Shown: positions 18,148-26,604 of the stretch, piece after piece
How positions within the stretch are numbered: position 1 is the stretch's first letter
How the letters are laid out: every line of letters begins with the position of its first letter
Origin: Methanosarcina sp. UBA5
GTDB taxonomy: Archaea > Halobacteriota > Methanosarcinia > Methanosarcinales > Methanosarcinaceae
Reading direction: 5' to 3'
Assembly: GCF_002505485.1 (NCBI RefSeq)
Contig: NZ_DAVG01000109.1
Span: 36,366-76,970 of the forward strand
DNA length: 40,605 nucleotides
The notes under the pieces: model-generated
Told to the model about the DNA's origin: nothing
Databases searched by the model: none
Seen by the model: the letters and a program-made list of their open reading frames with translations, nothing else
Position numbers and translations under genes: made by a program

Positions 18148-18573
18148 ATGGTTATGACGGAAGATTGCCTTTTTTGTAGAATAATAGAAGGAAGAATTCC
18201 TTCAGAGAAGGTGTACGAAGATGCTGCTGTTTTTGCATTTCTTGATGTTTTTCCGGCAAGCGAAGGGCATACTCTGGTAGCTCCTAAAAAGCATTTCAGC
18301 AGGTTTACGGATATGGATGCGAAAAGTGTTGCTTCGCTTTTTGAGGCTGCAAGGAAGATTACGGCTGCAGTCGAAAAGGCATTTTCGGCAGAGGGATCGA
18401 ACATAGGAATCAATGATGGTAAAGTCGCCGGACAGGAGGTTCCCCATGTACATGTACACGTTATTCCCAGGAGAAAAGGAGATGGTGGGAGAGGAATTAA
18501 ATCAATAGTATGGACTGAGCCCGATACTGCCAATCTGAAAGAAGTTGCGGAAAAGATCAGGAGATCGCTCTGA
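18148..18573 (+). CDS. HIT family nucleotide hydrolase
   Basis: 141 residues. Histidine-triad protein with the catalytic HVHVHVIPR motif near residues 97-105, plus the N-terminal CLFCRIIEGRIPSEKVYED and the GxNDGxxAGQEVPH region of the HINT/HIT branch. These enzymes cleave adenylated or phosphoramidate nucleotides, and the CxxC near the N-terminus may bind zinc. The ORF starts at ATG 18148; ATG 18154 is two codons later. A TATA-like GATATATAG lies about 65 bases upstream. It is monocistronic. Confidence 0.92.
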   Translation: MVMTEDCLFCRIIEGRIPSEKVYEDAAVFAFLDVFPASEGHTLVAPKKHFSRFTDMDAKSVASLFEAARKITAAVEKAFSAEGSNIGINDGKVAGQEVPHVHVHVIPRRKGDGGRGIKSIVWTEPDTANLKEVAEKIRRSL

Positions 18574-18747
18574 AAAGAAAGAAGGATTACAATAAGAGAA
18601 GTAATTTCCAGACAGAATATTTCCTAGATAGAGTTTTCAATGAGAAACGATAATATATTTTTTGGAATATAATGAATTTAAGGAAAGACAACAGGCAAAA
18701 CTGTTGTCAGAATCCTTCCGTTTCTCTTACTTTGGGGGGCAATAATA

Positions 18748-18975
18748 ATGGCAGAAATGGAAATAGATGTTCGAGGGCAGACCTGCCCAATTCCTCTGGT
18801 GGAATGCAGAAAAGCCTTAAAGAAAGCCTCTCCGGGGGATCTTGTTATTGTGAAGGGAACACATCCGGCGTCAAGAAAGGAGATTCCTATGGCCTGCGAA
18901 GCAATGGGGCTCAAAGTGCTGGAGATTGAAGATAAAGAAGGAGGCAAAGAGTGGGAGATAAAGATCCGGAGATAA
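18748..18975 (+). CDS. TusA-family sulfur carrier protein
   Basis: 75 residues, the normal TusA/SirA size. The sulfur-accepting cysteine is in GQTCPIPL (Cys13, CPxP motif) and the C-terminal half has the expected alpha/beta pattern ending GGKEWEIKI. TusA proteins receive persulfide sulfur from a desulfurase or other donor and pass it to thiolation or to DsrE-type carriers. GGGGGG lies before the start. The DsrE-like gene begins 11 bases after the stop, so the two are almost certainly co-transcribed, and a NifS/IscU pair follows on the same strand. Confidence 0.9.
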   Translation: MAEMEIDVRGQTCPIPLVECRKALKKASPGDLVIVKGTHPASRKEIPMACEAMGLKVLEIEDKEGGKEWEIKIRR

Positions 18976-18986
18976 GCCGGAGAGGA

Positions 18987-19412
18987 ATGAAAATGGGGGA
19001 AAAGACGGTCATTATCCTGCACAGTGGTGATATGGATAAAGTATACAGTGCACTTATAATTGCGAACGGAGCCCTGGCAATGGGTATGGAAGCCTCCATA
19101 TACTTTACCTTCTGGGGTCTAATGCGTTTGAAGAAAGGAGAGCTTGATAAAGGGCCACTCTCCAAGATGAATATGCTGGGGCTTGGCAGGCAGATGATCA
19201 AACAAAGAATGAACAAAGCCAATGTCGCTTCACTTGAAAGATTGATGAATGATTTCAAGGAACTTGGCGGAAAAATAATCGCCTGCGAGATGACCATGGA
19301 AATTATGGGCTTGAGTAAAGAGGAGCTTAGAACGGACTGGATAGACGAATGGGGAGCTGTGGGTTCGTATATTCAGGAAGCAAGGAATGCAAACGTAACT
19401 CTATTTATTTAA
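18987..19412 (+). CDS. DsrE/DsrF-like sulfur-transfer family protein (DsrE2 type)
   Basis: 141 residues from the ATG at 18987, with GGAG/GAGG just upstream; the ORF extends upstream only by overlapping tusA. It fits the DsrE/DsrF/DrsH-like family found next to tusA: EKTVIILHSGDMDKVYSALIIANGALAMGMEASIYFTFWGL at the start, and a conserved cysteine in GGKIIACEMTMEIMGL. There are no membrane spans. Proteins of this type exchange persulfide sulfur with TusA. It is probably the second gene of a sulfur-relay operon. The start could also be ATG 18993. Confidence 0.85.
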   Translation: MKMGEKTVIILHSGDMDKVYSALIIANGALAMGMEASIYFTFWGLMRLKKGELDKGPLSKMNMLGLGRQMIKQRMNKANVASLERLMNDFKELGGKIIACEMTMEIMGLSKEELRTDWIDEWGAVGSYIQEARNANVTLFI

Positions 19413-19620
19413 TACGTGAGTAAGATTTAGAGTGAAAATTTAGATTTAAATCGTCACGATAATCGAATTTTTCCGTGATTTAGCCTGATTTAGGTATATT
19501 GTATTCATCTAATATAACTGTCTAAGAAATTACAATCCAGGAAATTATTATCCTGGGAATTTATTGGATTAAAGCCCAAGAACTTACTGGAGAATCTAAG
19601 ATTTAACTGTAAATCCAAAT

Positions 19621-20817
19621 TTGATTATTTCGAATGGGGAGGGAGAAAAAATATTTGAGAATGTAAGATATCTTGACAATGCCGCATGCACACGATTGGA
19701 TGAGCGGGTACTTGAAGCAATGAAGCCCTATTTTTTTGATACATATGCAGTAGCAACATCGGAATTCGGCTATTCTATGGGCATCGACGCAAAAGAAGCA
19801 CTACAAAGGTCCCGAGAAAGCATAGCTTCAAAGCTCAATGCAAATTCAGAAGAGGTTATCTTTACCTCCGGATCCACTGAGTCAAGCAACACTGCACTTA
19901 AAGGAATCGCGCTGGCTCTTAAAGAAAAGAAAGGAAAACATGTTGTTGTCTCGAAGATAGAAGATTTTCCCGTGCTGAATACAGCAAAAGCTCTCGAAAG
20001 ACAGGGTTTTAGTGCGACTTTCCTGGATGTCGATGCTGAAGGGTTTGTAAATCTCGAAGGGCTTAAAAACGCGATTACAAAGGAAACAGTTCTTGTCTCA
20101 ATTCAACAGGGGAATCAGGAAATAGGAACAGTGCAGGATTTGAAAGCTATCTCGGAAATATGCGAAGAAAAAGACGTGCTCCTGCATACGGATGCTACTC
20201 ATAGCTTTACCCGAGTCCCTCTTAATGTAAAGGAACTGCCCGTAGACCTGATCACAATGTCTGCCCATACCATTCACGGTCCAAGAGGAATAGGTGCGCT
20301 TTACATCCGAAAAGACACTCCAATAACCAAGTTCATGGACGGAGGTTTTCAGGAGTTTAATCTGAGAGCAGGGGTAGAAGATATCCCATCAGCCGTCGGT
20401 TTTGCAAAGGCTATAGAACTTGTAACTGACGAGGAAAACAGAAGGCTCAAAGCGATGAGAGACCGCGTAATTGATAAAGCCCTTTCCGAAATTTCGGAAG
20501 TTACCCTCAACGGAAGCCGGGAAAAACGTCTGCCTCAGAACGCAAACCTGACTTTCCACTATGTAGAAGGCGAATCCATAACTTTGCATATGGACATGAG
20601 GGGATTTGCAGTAAGCACGGGTTCAGCCTGTTTTAGTCGTTCCCTTGAAGCCAGCCATGTAATCAGAGGTATAGGAGGAGACCATGAGAGAGCACATGGC
20701 TCAGTACGCTTTACCTTCGGGCGCTATAATCATATTAAGGATGCTGATGCGGCAATTGAAGCAATGAGTGAAATCGTAGCAAGGCTCAGGGAAATAAGTC
20801 CCCTTGCAAGGAAATGA
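19621..20817 (+). CDS. NifS/IscS-like protein lacking the PLP lysine
   Basis: 398 residues, class V aminotransferase fold of the NifS/IscS branch (YLDNAACTRLDERVLEAM; FTSGSTESSN; DATHSF). The Schiff-base lysine that normally follows His in the SxHKxxGPxG motif is threonine here (SAHTIHGPRGIG, Thr217, codon 20269-20271). The histidine that stacks on PLP (EHxAV) is aspartate (EDFPVL). The persulfide cysteine loop is intact (GSACFSRSLEASHVIRGIG). It therefore should not work as an ordinary cysteine desulfurase. Archaeoglobus IscS also lacks this lysine. The IscU-like gene follows 106 bases later. The start is uncertain: TTG is the only in-frame initiator before the conserved YLDNAA. Confidence 0.88.
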   Translation: MIISNGEGEKIFENVRYLDNAACTRLDERVLEAMKPYFFDTYAVATSEFGYSMGIDAKEALQRSRESIASKLNANSEEVIFTSGSTESSNTALKGIALALKEKKGKHVVVSKIEDFPVLNTAKALERQGFSATFLDVDAEGFVNLEGLKNAITKETVLVSIQQGNQEIGTVQDLKAISEICEEKDVLLHTDATHSFTRVPLNVKELPVDLITMSAHTIHGPRGIGALYIRKDTPITKFMDGGFQEFNLRAGVEDIPSAVGFAKAIELVTDEENRRLKAMRDRVIDKALSEISEVTLNGSREKRLPQNANLTFHYVEGESITLHMDMRGFAVSTGSACFSRSLEASHVIRGIGGDHERAHGSVRFTFGRYNHIKDADAAIEAMSEIVARLREISPLARK

Positions 20818-20923
20818 ATGGAAAATGGTGGAAAAAATCGCACGGGAAAGCAGAATACAGGCGATCACAGAAGTCAATCATAGAAGACGATCAAAGAAAT
20901 TTATAAAAAGATAAGGTGAGACA

Positions 20924-21559
20924 ATGAAATTTCCTTACAGTCAAAAAGTGCTGGAGCATTTTAAGAACCCGCACAATGTGGGAAAGATCGAAAATCCTGA
21001 TGGAAAAGGCCTTGAAGGAAGCCCAGCTTGCGGGGACATGGTCGCGGTGTACATAAAGGTCAATTCCGATACCAAGGTTATTGAAGATATAAAATTCGAG
21101 TCTTACGGGTGCGCATCAAACATTGCTACAGGCTCGGTTATTACAGATCTTGCACGTGGAAAGACTCTTGATGAAGCAAAGAAAATAACATGGAAGCAGG
21201 CTTCGGAAGAACTTGGAGGGCTCCCTCCGATCAAAGCCCACTGCTCAGTGCTTGCAGTTGAGGGCCTGCGTGCCGCAATCAAAGATTATGAGGAAAAACA
21301 CGGGCTTGTAACCGAGAAAGAACCTACCACCGAAGAAGTTGTCAGGAGCAGACTAAAGCACGTTATGAACCCCCTGACTGGCCTTGATATAATTCGTACA
21401 AACCTTATCCTGAGAACAAGCGTTGAAGATGGAGTAGTGAGGGTGGTTGTAGACCTGCCTGCAAACCATCAATTTGCTCCAGCGATAAAAGAAGATATTA
21501 TGGAAAAACTGGGGTCTTTATGGGATGTCGAAAAGGTTGATGTGGTGTTTACGGCCTGA
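20924..21559 (+). CDS. IscU-type Fe-S scaffold fused to a MIP18/DUF59 domain
   Basis: 211 residues, longer than a simple IscU (~130). Residues 1-~125 are IscU, with the three ligand cysteines in GSPACGDM (with the conserved Asp), YGCASNIATG and KAHCSVLA. Residues ~135-211 resemble the MIP18/DUF59 Fe-S assembly domain (VVRSRLKHVMNPLTGLDII, then VRVVVDLPANHQFAPAIKEDIM). The scaffold would assemble clusters and the second domain may help delivery to targets. It lies downstream of the NifS-like gene and a TusA/DsrE pair. The start has GGTGAG six bases before the ATG. The IscU half is certain; the DUF59 call is good. Confidence 0.9.
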   Translation: MKFPYSQKVLEHFKNPHNVGKIENPDGKGLEGSPACGDMVAVYIKVNSDTKVIEDIKFESYGCASNIATGSVITDLARGKTLDEAKKITWKQASEELGGLPPIKAHCSVLAVEGLRAAIKDYEEKHGLVTEKEPTTEEVVRSRLKHVMNPLTGLDIIRTNLILRTSVEDGVVRVVVDLPANHQFAPAIKEDIMEKLGSLWDVEKVDVVFTA

Positions 21560-21627
21560 CGAGAATAGAAGTTTGTATCACTGTTTCAGAAAAATAAAAA
21601 CAGTATATAGGGAGGGAGTAATATTAA

Positions 21628-22425
21628 GGTAGAAAACCTACATACTATTTATGTCTACTCACAGCAATTGCAATTGTCTTTTCCGGCTGTGTAATAGGGG
21701 AGTCCCAGCCACAAAAAGAAAACTCCGTTGTGAAGCCGAACCAAACAGAGACTTTTAAGGGGGAAAGCAAAACCCTAGGCAATGGAACGGTTTATTCCTG
21801 GGTTAAACTTGACACAAAAGGAAATCCTTCATCAATAGGAGTAACCTTCACAGAATCAGCCCTAAAAGGGCTTCCAGAGACAGAGGGACCAGATGTGGAA
21901 TATACACTTGCCCTACCAAAAGAAGCAGCTTCTACGGCTTATAATCACATTGCAGTTGACTAGAACCCTCATGGGCATGAACCTCAGGGAATTTACGACA
22001 AACCGCACTTTGATTTCCACTTTTACATGATAAGCCCTGAAGAAAGAGATAAAATTACAGCATCTGGGGAAGATTGTAAGAATGTATCAAAAAGGCCGGC
22101 TCCCGGATATATTCCGGAAGGATATGTTCCCACGCCCGGGGGAGTGCCCAGAATGGGTGCGCACTGGATAGATCCTAAAGCCCCTGAGTTTAACGGACAG
22201 CCTTTTAATGAGACCTTCATTTACGGATTTTATGGTGGGAAAATGGTTTTTGTCGAACCTATGGCTACAATAGCCTTCCTTGAGACAAAACCAGAAATAA
22301 CAAAAGAGCTTAAACTTCCGGAATGCTATCCCACAAGTGCATACTACCCTATGAACTATTCCATAAGCTATAACGATACAGGTAAGGAGTATACACTGGC
22401 CCTTGAAGGTCTGACTCTCAGGTGA
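21628..22425 (+). pseudogene. Decayed lipoprotein gene with in-frame TAG (TTHB210-like domain)
   Basis: One reading frame runs from 21628 to 22425 with a single TAG at 21961-21963. It opens with a lipoprotein signal (AIAIVFSGC), but no start codon remains: a TAA lies just before, although GGGAGGGAG is still present at 21610-21618. After the TAG comes NPHGHEPQGIYDKPHFDFHFY, a motif I associate with DUF5602/TTHB210-like proteins, where the residue before NP is typically Trp. TGG to TAG is one base. Two lesions favour a pseudogene. Readthrough as pyrrolysine plus a non-standard start is the alternative. The downstream half could also be made alone from GTG or ATG codons. Confidence 0.7.
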
Positions 22426-22445
22426 GTTTTAGTTTTAAAAATGAA

Positions 22446-22467
22446 GAGAGGAGTATTTTCTCCTCTC
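22446..22467 (+). terminator. Hairpin after the lipoprotein pseudogene
   Basis: GAGAGGAG pairs perfectly with CTCCTCTC around a TATTTT loop, 21 bases after the last stop codon. No T-tract follows. Confidence 0.55.
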
Positions 22468-23357
22468 AAATGAGTTTAGCTCAAACAAGCTCAGGTTGGA
22501 ATATGTCCGTTATTTTCCTATCCCAATACAGGTGCAAAAGCCGATAATTGAGGTTTCATAGAATATGGTTAAAAAGACAAGTCAAGAATCTAAATTATTC
22601 TGGTCTTAACGAACTAAATATATCAACCACTTATTTGGAATATTTATAATATTAGTAAACTCTCCTAGTAAAATCTTCTTGGCTATTTTATCTTTTTGGA
22701 TATTTTAATTTTTGTTCATTATTCATATATTTACATATTTATTCTAAAATTTTTGCAACGGAACCGAAAGCCTATGGTACTAATCCCAGTATTGAGATAT
22801 TTTTGCCCGTTTGACCAAGTTCTCTATATAACATATACTTTTATCCCTCAATTTAAAAGAAAAATCCACCCCAAACGAAATTCTTACTACTTTTTCATAA
22901 TAGGATATAGTACTTGTGAGATTACAATCAGTATAAATGTAAGCAAAGAAAATTTGATAAAAAGAAGAAATTTGGAAAAATAGTAATAGAAACTATAATA
23001 GAAACTATATTAGAAACTCTAGGTTTCAATTCAAAACTAAAAATCTAGAGTTAAATCTGGAAAAAACGATAATGACAGGTATTATATAAAAAGAACCTAA
23101 AAATAAGAATGGGATCAGGTAGGAGATAAGAAATACCTTTTAATGGGTTATAGCCTCGGACATGTAGAGATGTGGTCTTTGATACGTAAAAAAAGAATAT
23201 TTTAAATATGTCTTTTTATATGTCTTTTTCAATCCGGAGAAGTACCGGATCCAGAGTACAATCAATCTCAATTAATGGAAAATTCAGACAGGAATAGATT
23301 TTAATTATAAAGAATATACACAGAAACTTCACTCTAAATCCCTATGAAGGTGTATTT
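22468..23357. other. 890-bp AT-rich gap
   Basis: No convincing gene is seen. A TTG-initiated ORF at 22696-22983 has no ribosome binding site and an AT-driven composition, and was rejected. The motif (A/T)ATAGAAACTAT occurs three times in tandem at 22985-23020. The glycolipid operon promoter should lie between about 23200 and 23300. Confidence 0.45.
22985..23020 (+). repeat. Three tandem 12-bp repeats
   Basis: AATAGAAACTAT, AATAGAAACTAT and ATTAGAAACTCT lie head to tail, followed by a small GAAAC/GTTTC hairpin. No function is evident. Confidence 0.6.
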
Positions 23358-24320
23358 TTGAACCAGGGAACATTGAAGAAAGCCATTGCGACTCTCTTAC
23401 TGCTTACAGTGGGAGTATTTCTGATCCGTGCTTACTGGACAGAGATTGTACCTGCCCTTGGAGAGAGCTTGAAAATGCTCACTGAAGCACGGATTCAATA
23501 TGTTATTCTGGCATTCTTAGTTTACCTGTTGAGTGTGTACTTATTTGCAGTCCGATGGCAACGGGTACTCTACTGCATTGGTTACACCCTTAAAGCTACA
23601 GACCTTTTTCCAATTATTTTCGGAGCAATTTTTGTGAATAACATGACTCCAGCGAACCGGACAGGAGGCGAACCCCTGCGGATGTTCTGGGCTAACAAGC
23701 GCTTCGGGATAAGCTATACTGACGCTTTCATAACTATGCTCTTTGAAAGGCTCGTTGAAGCGATTCCCATTATCTTGCTCTTACTCTATGTACTATACCT
23801 CTTTCCCTCTTTAGAAATTAAATTCTTGCCCCAAAAAAGTATTCTGACCTTAAATTCAACTTATCTGTTGCTCCTGACCTTCCTTGCAACTGGAGTGCTG
23901 GTATGGATCTTCCGGGAAAGATTCATTGTCTTTCTTAAAGATATAAAGCAAAACTGGAAAAAACTTTACAGATCTTTTATTCCTGTTCTCCTGTTCTCTT
24001 GTGGGGTCTGGATTCTTGATATAATACGTTTAAAGTTCATTGCCTTAGCTCTCAATATTCCTCTCTCTCTGTATATTATTTCAGCAGTTTCAATATTGTA
24101 TCTTCTACTCGGGCTTCTACCAGTAACCCCTGGAGGAATAGGAATAGTTGAAGGGGGTCTAATCTCCTTGCTTCTATATTTTGGGTTACCTCTCGCCTCC
24201 GCAGGTAGTTTCGTTTTGTTGGAGCGTTTTATTTCCTACGGGCTTAGCAGCCTGATAGGGTTCCTTTACCTATTTTATTATGGAGGGTTTAAGATATGGA
24301 AAAACACAAAATCGCATTGA
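23358..24320 (+). CDS. Flippase-like membrane protein (AglD / lysylphosphatidylglycerol-synthase TM family)
   Basis: 320 residues with about eight hydrophobic helices. The pattern fits the UPF0104/AglD-like family: FGAIFVNNMTPANRTGGEPLRMFWANKR after the second helix pair, the IRLKFIALAL helix, and LLGLLPVTPGGIGIVEGGLI near the C-terminus. Members are thought to handle lipid-linked sugars or charged lipids. The TTG start at 23358 has GGTG six bases upstream. It is the first gene of an overlapping three-gene set: the glycosyltransferase starts 25 bases before its end. It probably works in glycolipid or surface-glycan synthesis. Confidence 0.85.
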   Translation: MNQGTLKKAIATLLLLTVGVFLIRAYWTEIVPALGESLKMLTEARIQYVILAFLVYLLSVYLFAVRWQRVLYCIGYTLKATDLFPIIFGAIFVNNMTPANRTGGEPLRMFWANKRFGISYTDAFITMLFERLVEAIPIILLLLYVLYLFPSLEIKFLPQKSILTLNSTYLLLLTFLATGVLVWIFRERFIVFLKDIKQNWKKLYRSFIPVLLFSCGVWILDIIRLKFIALALNIPLSLYIISAVSILYLLLGLLPVTPGGIGIVEGGLISLLLYFGLPLASAGSFVLLERFISYGLSSLIGFLYLFYYGGFKIWKNTKSH

Positions 24321-25426
24321 TAAGTGACTGGTATTTTCCAAAGGTTGGTGGAATCGAGTATTCCATGCACACCCTTGCTAAAACCCTGACCACGCATGGA
24401 TATCAGGTTAGCGTTATTACAAGAAGCTACCCGGGTGTCCCTGAACACAGTATAAGGGACGGTGTATCAGTAATAAGGGTCAAAGGTAGACCTTTACCCG
24501 GACAGAATAGGTTTCTTATGCCAAGTGCATATAAAGAACTCTTCAGTCTTTTGAAGAATGGTAATTATGAGATTGTCAATTCCCATGGGCTGGATTCTCC
24601 TCTAAGTATGAGTGCTCTTATTGCATCCAGAAAACTTGGAATTCCTGCAGTTGTTACTAATCATTCTCTTGTTGGAAACACACCATATCGTCTTCTTTAT
24701 TATTTTATAGGTAAATTACTCTTAAAAAACGCAGATTCTGTAATTGCTGTCAGTTCGGCAGTTGAAAAAGACTCAAAACTAATGACAAAAAAGCCTATTT
24801 ACCGGATTTTTAATGGAGTTGATTCTGAAGACAAAATTGTCAAAGTCCCTTTTCCTGTTAACACTCAAGGAAAACTTGTAATTGTCACGGTTGCACGCAT
24901 GACAAAGAAAAAGGGTGTTCAAAACATTGTAGCTCTTGCCCCTTCACTTCTGGAAAAACATAAAAATTTGCTGTTTGTAATGATAGGAGACGGCCCACTC
25001 AGGGAAAAGCTTGAAATCACGGTAGAAGAGGCAGGCTTATCCGGAAATTTCTACTTTACAGGAGAAGTATCCAGAGAAAAAGTGATGAGATATCTGGAAC
25101 AGGCAGATATCTTTGCCCTTCCCTCGATTAATGAAGCTTTTGGAATTTCGATTCTGGAGGCGATGTCAAAAGAGGTTCCTGTTGTAGCAATGAATAACAG
25201 TGGGGTTTCGGATATTATCACGGATGGTGTAAACGGATATCTCGCAGACAGCCTTACTGAATTTTCATCCTATCTTGAGAACCTGATAGAAACCCCAGCC
25301 CTGCGAACTTCCTTTTCTAGGGAAGCTTTAAGAGGGCTTTCAAACTATGATTGGAACCGAATATGTGAGCAGACAAGCAGGGTATATAGAAGTGTCATTC
25401 ATGAAAAATATAACAATAACCGTTGA
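24296..25426 (+). CDS. GT4 family glycosyltransferase
   Basis: 376 residues, GT-B fold. The N-terminal domain starts ALISDWYFPKVGGIEYSMHTLAKTL, and the C-terminal nucleotide-sugar domain has VTVARMTKKKGVQN, GDGPLREKL and the retaining E-x7-E motif EAFGISILE, followed by VVAMNNSGVSDIITDGVNGYL. It is similar in layout to PIG-A/PimA-like transferases that glycosylate lipids. It overlaps the flippase gene by 25 bases and the deacetylase by 26, so translation is likely coupled. Donor and acceptor cannot be told from sequence. With a NodB deacetylase next door, an N-acetylhexosamine donor is a reasonable guess. Confidence 0.92.
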   Translation: MEKHKIALISDWYFPKVGGIEYSMHTLAKTLTTHGYQVSVITRSYPGVPEHSIRDGVSVIRVKGRPLPGQNRFLMPSAYKELFSLLKNGNYEIVNSHGLDSPLSMSALIASRKLGIPAVVTNHSLVGNTPYRLLYYFIGKLLLKNADSVIAVSSAVEKDSKLMTKKPIYRIFNGVDSEDKIVKVPFPVNTQGKLVIVTVARMTKKKGVQNIVALAPSLLEKHKNLLFVMIGDGPLREKLEITVEEAGLSGNFYFTGEVSREKVMRYLEQADIFALPSINEAFGISILEAMSKEVPVVAMNNSGVSDIITDGVNGYLADSLTEFSSYLENLIETPALRTSFSREALRGLSNYDWNRICEQTSRVYRSVIHEKYNNNR

Positions 25427-26117
25427 TGTGGAAGAAGACTGTCCCCCTATGCTTACAAGTACGAGAGGCATGGAAGAAGGACTGCCTAAGTTGCTGGATC
25501 TTTTCAAAAAAGAAAGGATAAGAGCAACCTTTTTTGTTACCGGAATGATGGCTGAGCAGTATCCTGACCTTATATACAGAATTCCGAAAGAGGAACATGA
25601 GCTTGGGTGTCATGGATACACGCATACGCGTTTTGATCGAATTGATAAGGAAGAAGCCAGAACTGCTATTAAACAAGCTGGAAAAGTTCTGAGGCAGTTT
25701 GAAAGAAAACTGGTTTCTTTCAGAGCTCCAAACCTCCAGTTCCCAAAAAATTATCTTGGGCTTCTAGAAGATGAGGGTTTCAGGTATGATTCATCCATTG
25801 CAGCATATAAGCCTCCATTTCCCCGGAGCAAGATTGAAGGCAAAATAATAAGGGTTCCTGCGACGATTACTTCTTCATTTATAAGGCTGCCTCCGGGATT
25901 TTTTATCCCGCTACTCAAGCGCTGGGAATCTCCTGTCATCTTTGTCCATCCCTGGGAATTCGTGGATATGTCAGACACATCTATACGCCTGGACTGCAAG
26001 TTCAATACTGGAGAAAAAGCCCTAAACAACCTTAAAATCTTAATCCACGCTTTAAAAGATCAAAACTACGGTTTTTTAACTCTGCAAGAAAGAGCGAACC
26101 TTGAAAAATATAAGTAA
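25401..26117 (+). CDS. NodB-type polysaccharide/glycolipid deacetylase
   Basis: 238 residues. NodB homology domain with the catalytic acid pair in TVDVEED (Asp9 region) and metal-binding His71 and His75 in GCHGYTHTRF, then FRAPNLQFP. This is the zinc-dependent CE4 deacetylase arrangement. The ATG at 25401 is preferred because the N-terminal strand MKNITITVDVEED starts directly there; the longer ORF only extends back into the glycosyltransferase gene. It is the last gene of the three-gene set and may remove an acetyl group from the sugar added by the GT4 enzyme, as PIG-L does in GPI synthesis (an analogy, not a homology claim). Confidence 0.9.
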   Translation: MKNITITVDVEEDCPPMLTSTRGMEEGLPKLLDLFKKERIRATFFVTGMMAEQYPDLIYRIPKEEHELGCHGYTHTRFDRIDKEEARTAIKQAGKVLRQFERKLVSFRAPNLQFPKNYLGLLEDEGFRYDSSIAAYKPPFPRSKIEGKIIRVPATITSSFIRLPPGFFIPLLKRWESPVIFVHPWEFVDMSDTSIRLDCKFNTGEKALNNLKILIHALKDQNYGFLTLQERANLEKYK

Positions 26118-26202
26118 TTGCCTGAAAAGAGTAAACAAATCCCTTTTCCTGTGAGAAGATACCAATATTGCCTGTTGAGTTTTAACCGAAGTAATGACCA
26201 AA

Positions 26203-26513
26203 TTATTCTTCAAGAACTTCCAAAAGCTTCCTGATCTTATCGTTTTCTATGGAATAGGGTCTCATTTTTCCTTCATTTTTTACTTTAATTATTCCACAAT
26301 GCTCCAATTTCGCAAGGTGCATTGAGGTATTGGACTGAGTTCTACCAATGAGTTCAGGGATCTCGCAGGCGCATAGCTCTCCTTTGCACTCACCGGATTT
26401 TCCTTACATTTGCGCTCAGCCTCAAGAAGGGCCTTGATAACCCCGTACCTTGTATCTTCGATCAGTGCCTTGAAAAGCTGAATATTTTCTTTATCAATCA
26501 TATCAATAAGCAT
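26203..26513 (-). pseudogene. ArsR-family regulator broken by a one-base frameshift
   Basis: The minus strand encodes MLIDMIDKENIQLFKAL, then RYGVIKALLEAERKCKENP. After 26393-26397 the homology continues in another frame as GECKGELCACEIPELIG, RTQSNTSMHLAKLEHCGIIK and RPYSIENDKIRKLLEVLEE. Joined, it is a ~100-residue ArsR winged helix with the metal-site-like ELCxCE and the recognition helix RTQSNTSMHLAKLE. The break is in a CCGG context, where one lost G explains it. The +1 product stops soon after, losing the HTH. It is a pseudogene, a programmed shift or a sequencing error. The gene is convergent with the deacetylase. Confidence 0.8.
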
Positions 26514-26604
26514 TGAATCAAAGTAATAAGGAATAAATAAAGAGTATAATAGAGGAATAAAACAGTTTTATGGAATAGAACGCTGTCAGGCAAGGAGAAA
26601 TACT

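Noticed and set aside
19621..20817. NifS-like gene as a pseudogene
   Set aside because: The full-length frame is intact and the cysteine loop and flanking motifs are conserved; only PLP-contact residues are changed.
22696..22983. 95-residue plus-strand ORF
   Set aside because: TTG start, no ribosome binding site, AT-driven residue composition, no family resemblance; judged chance.
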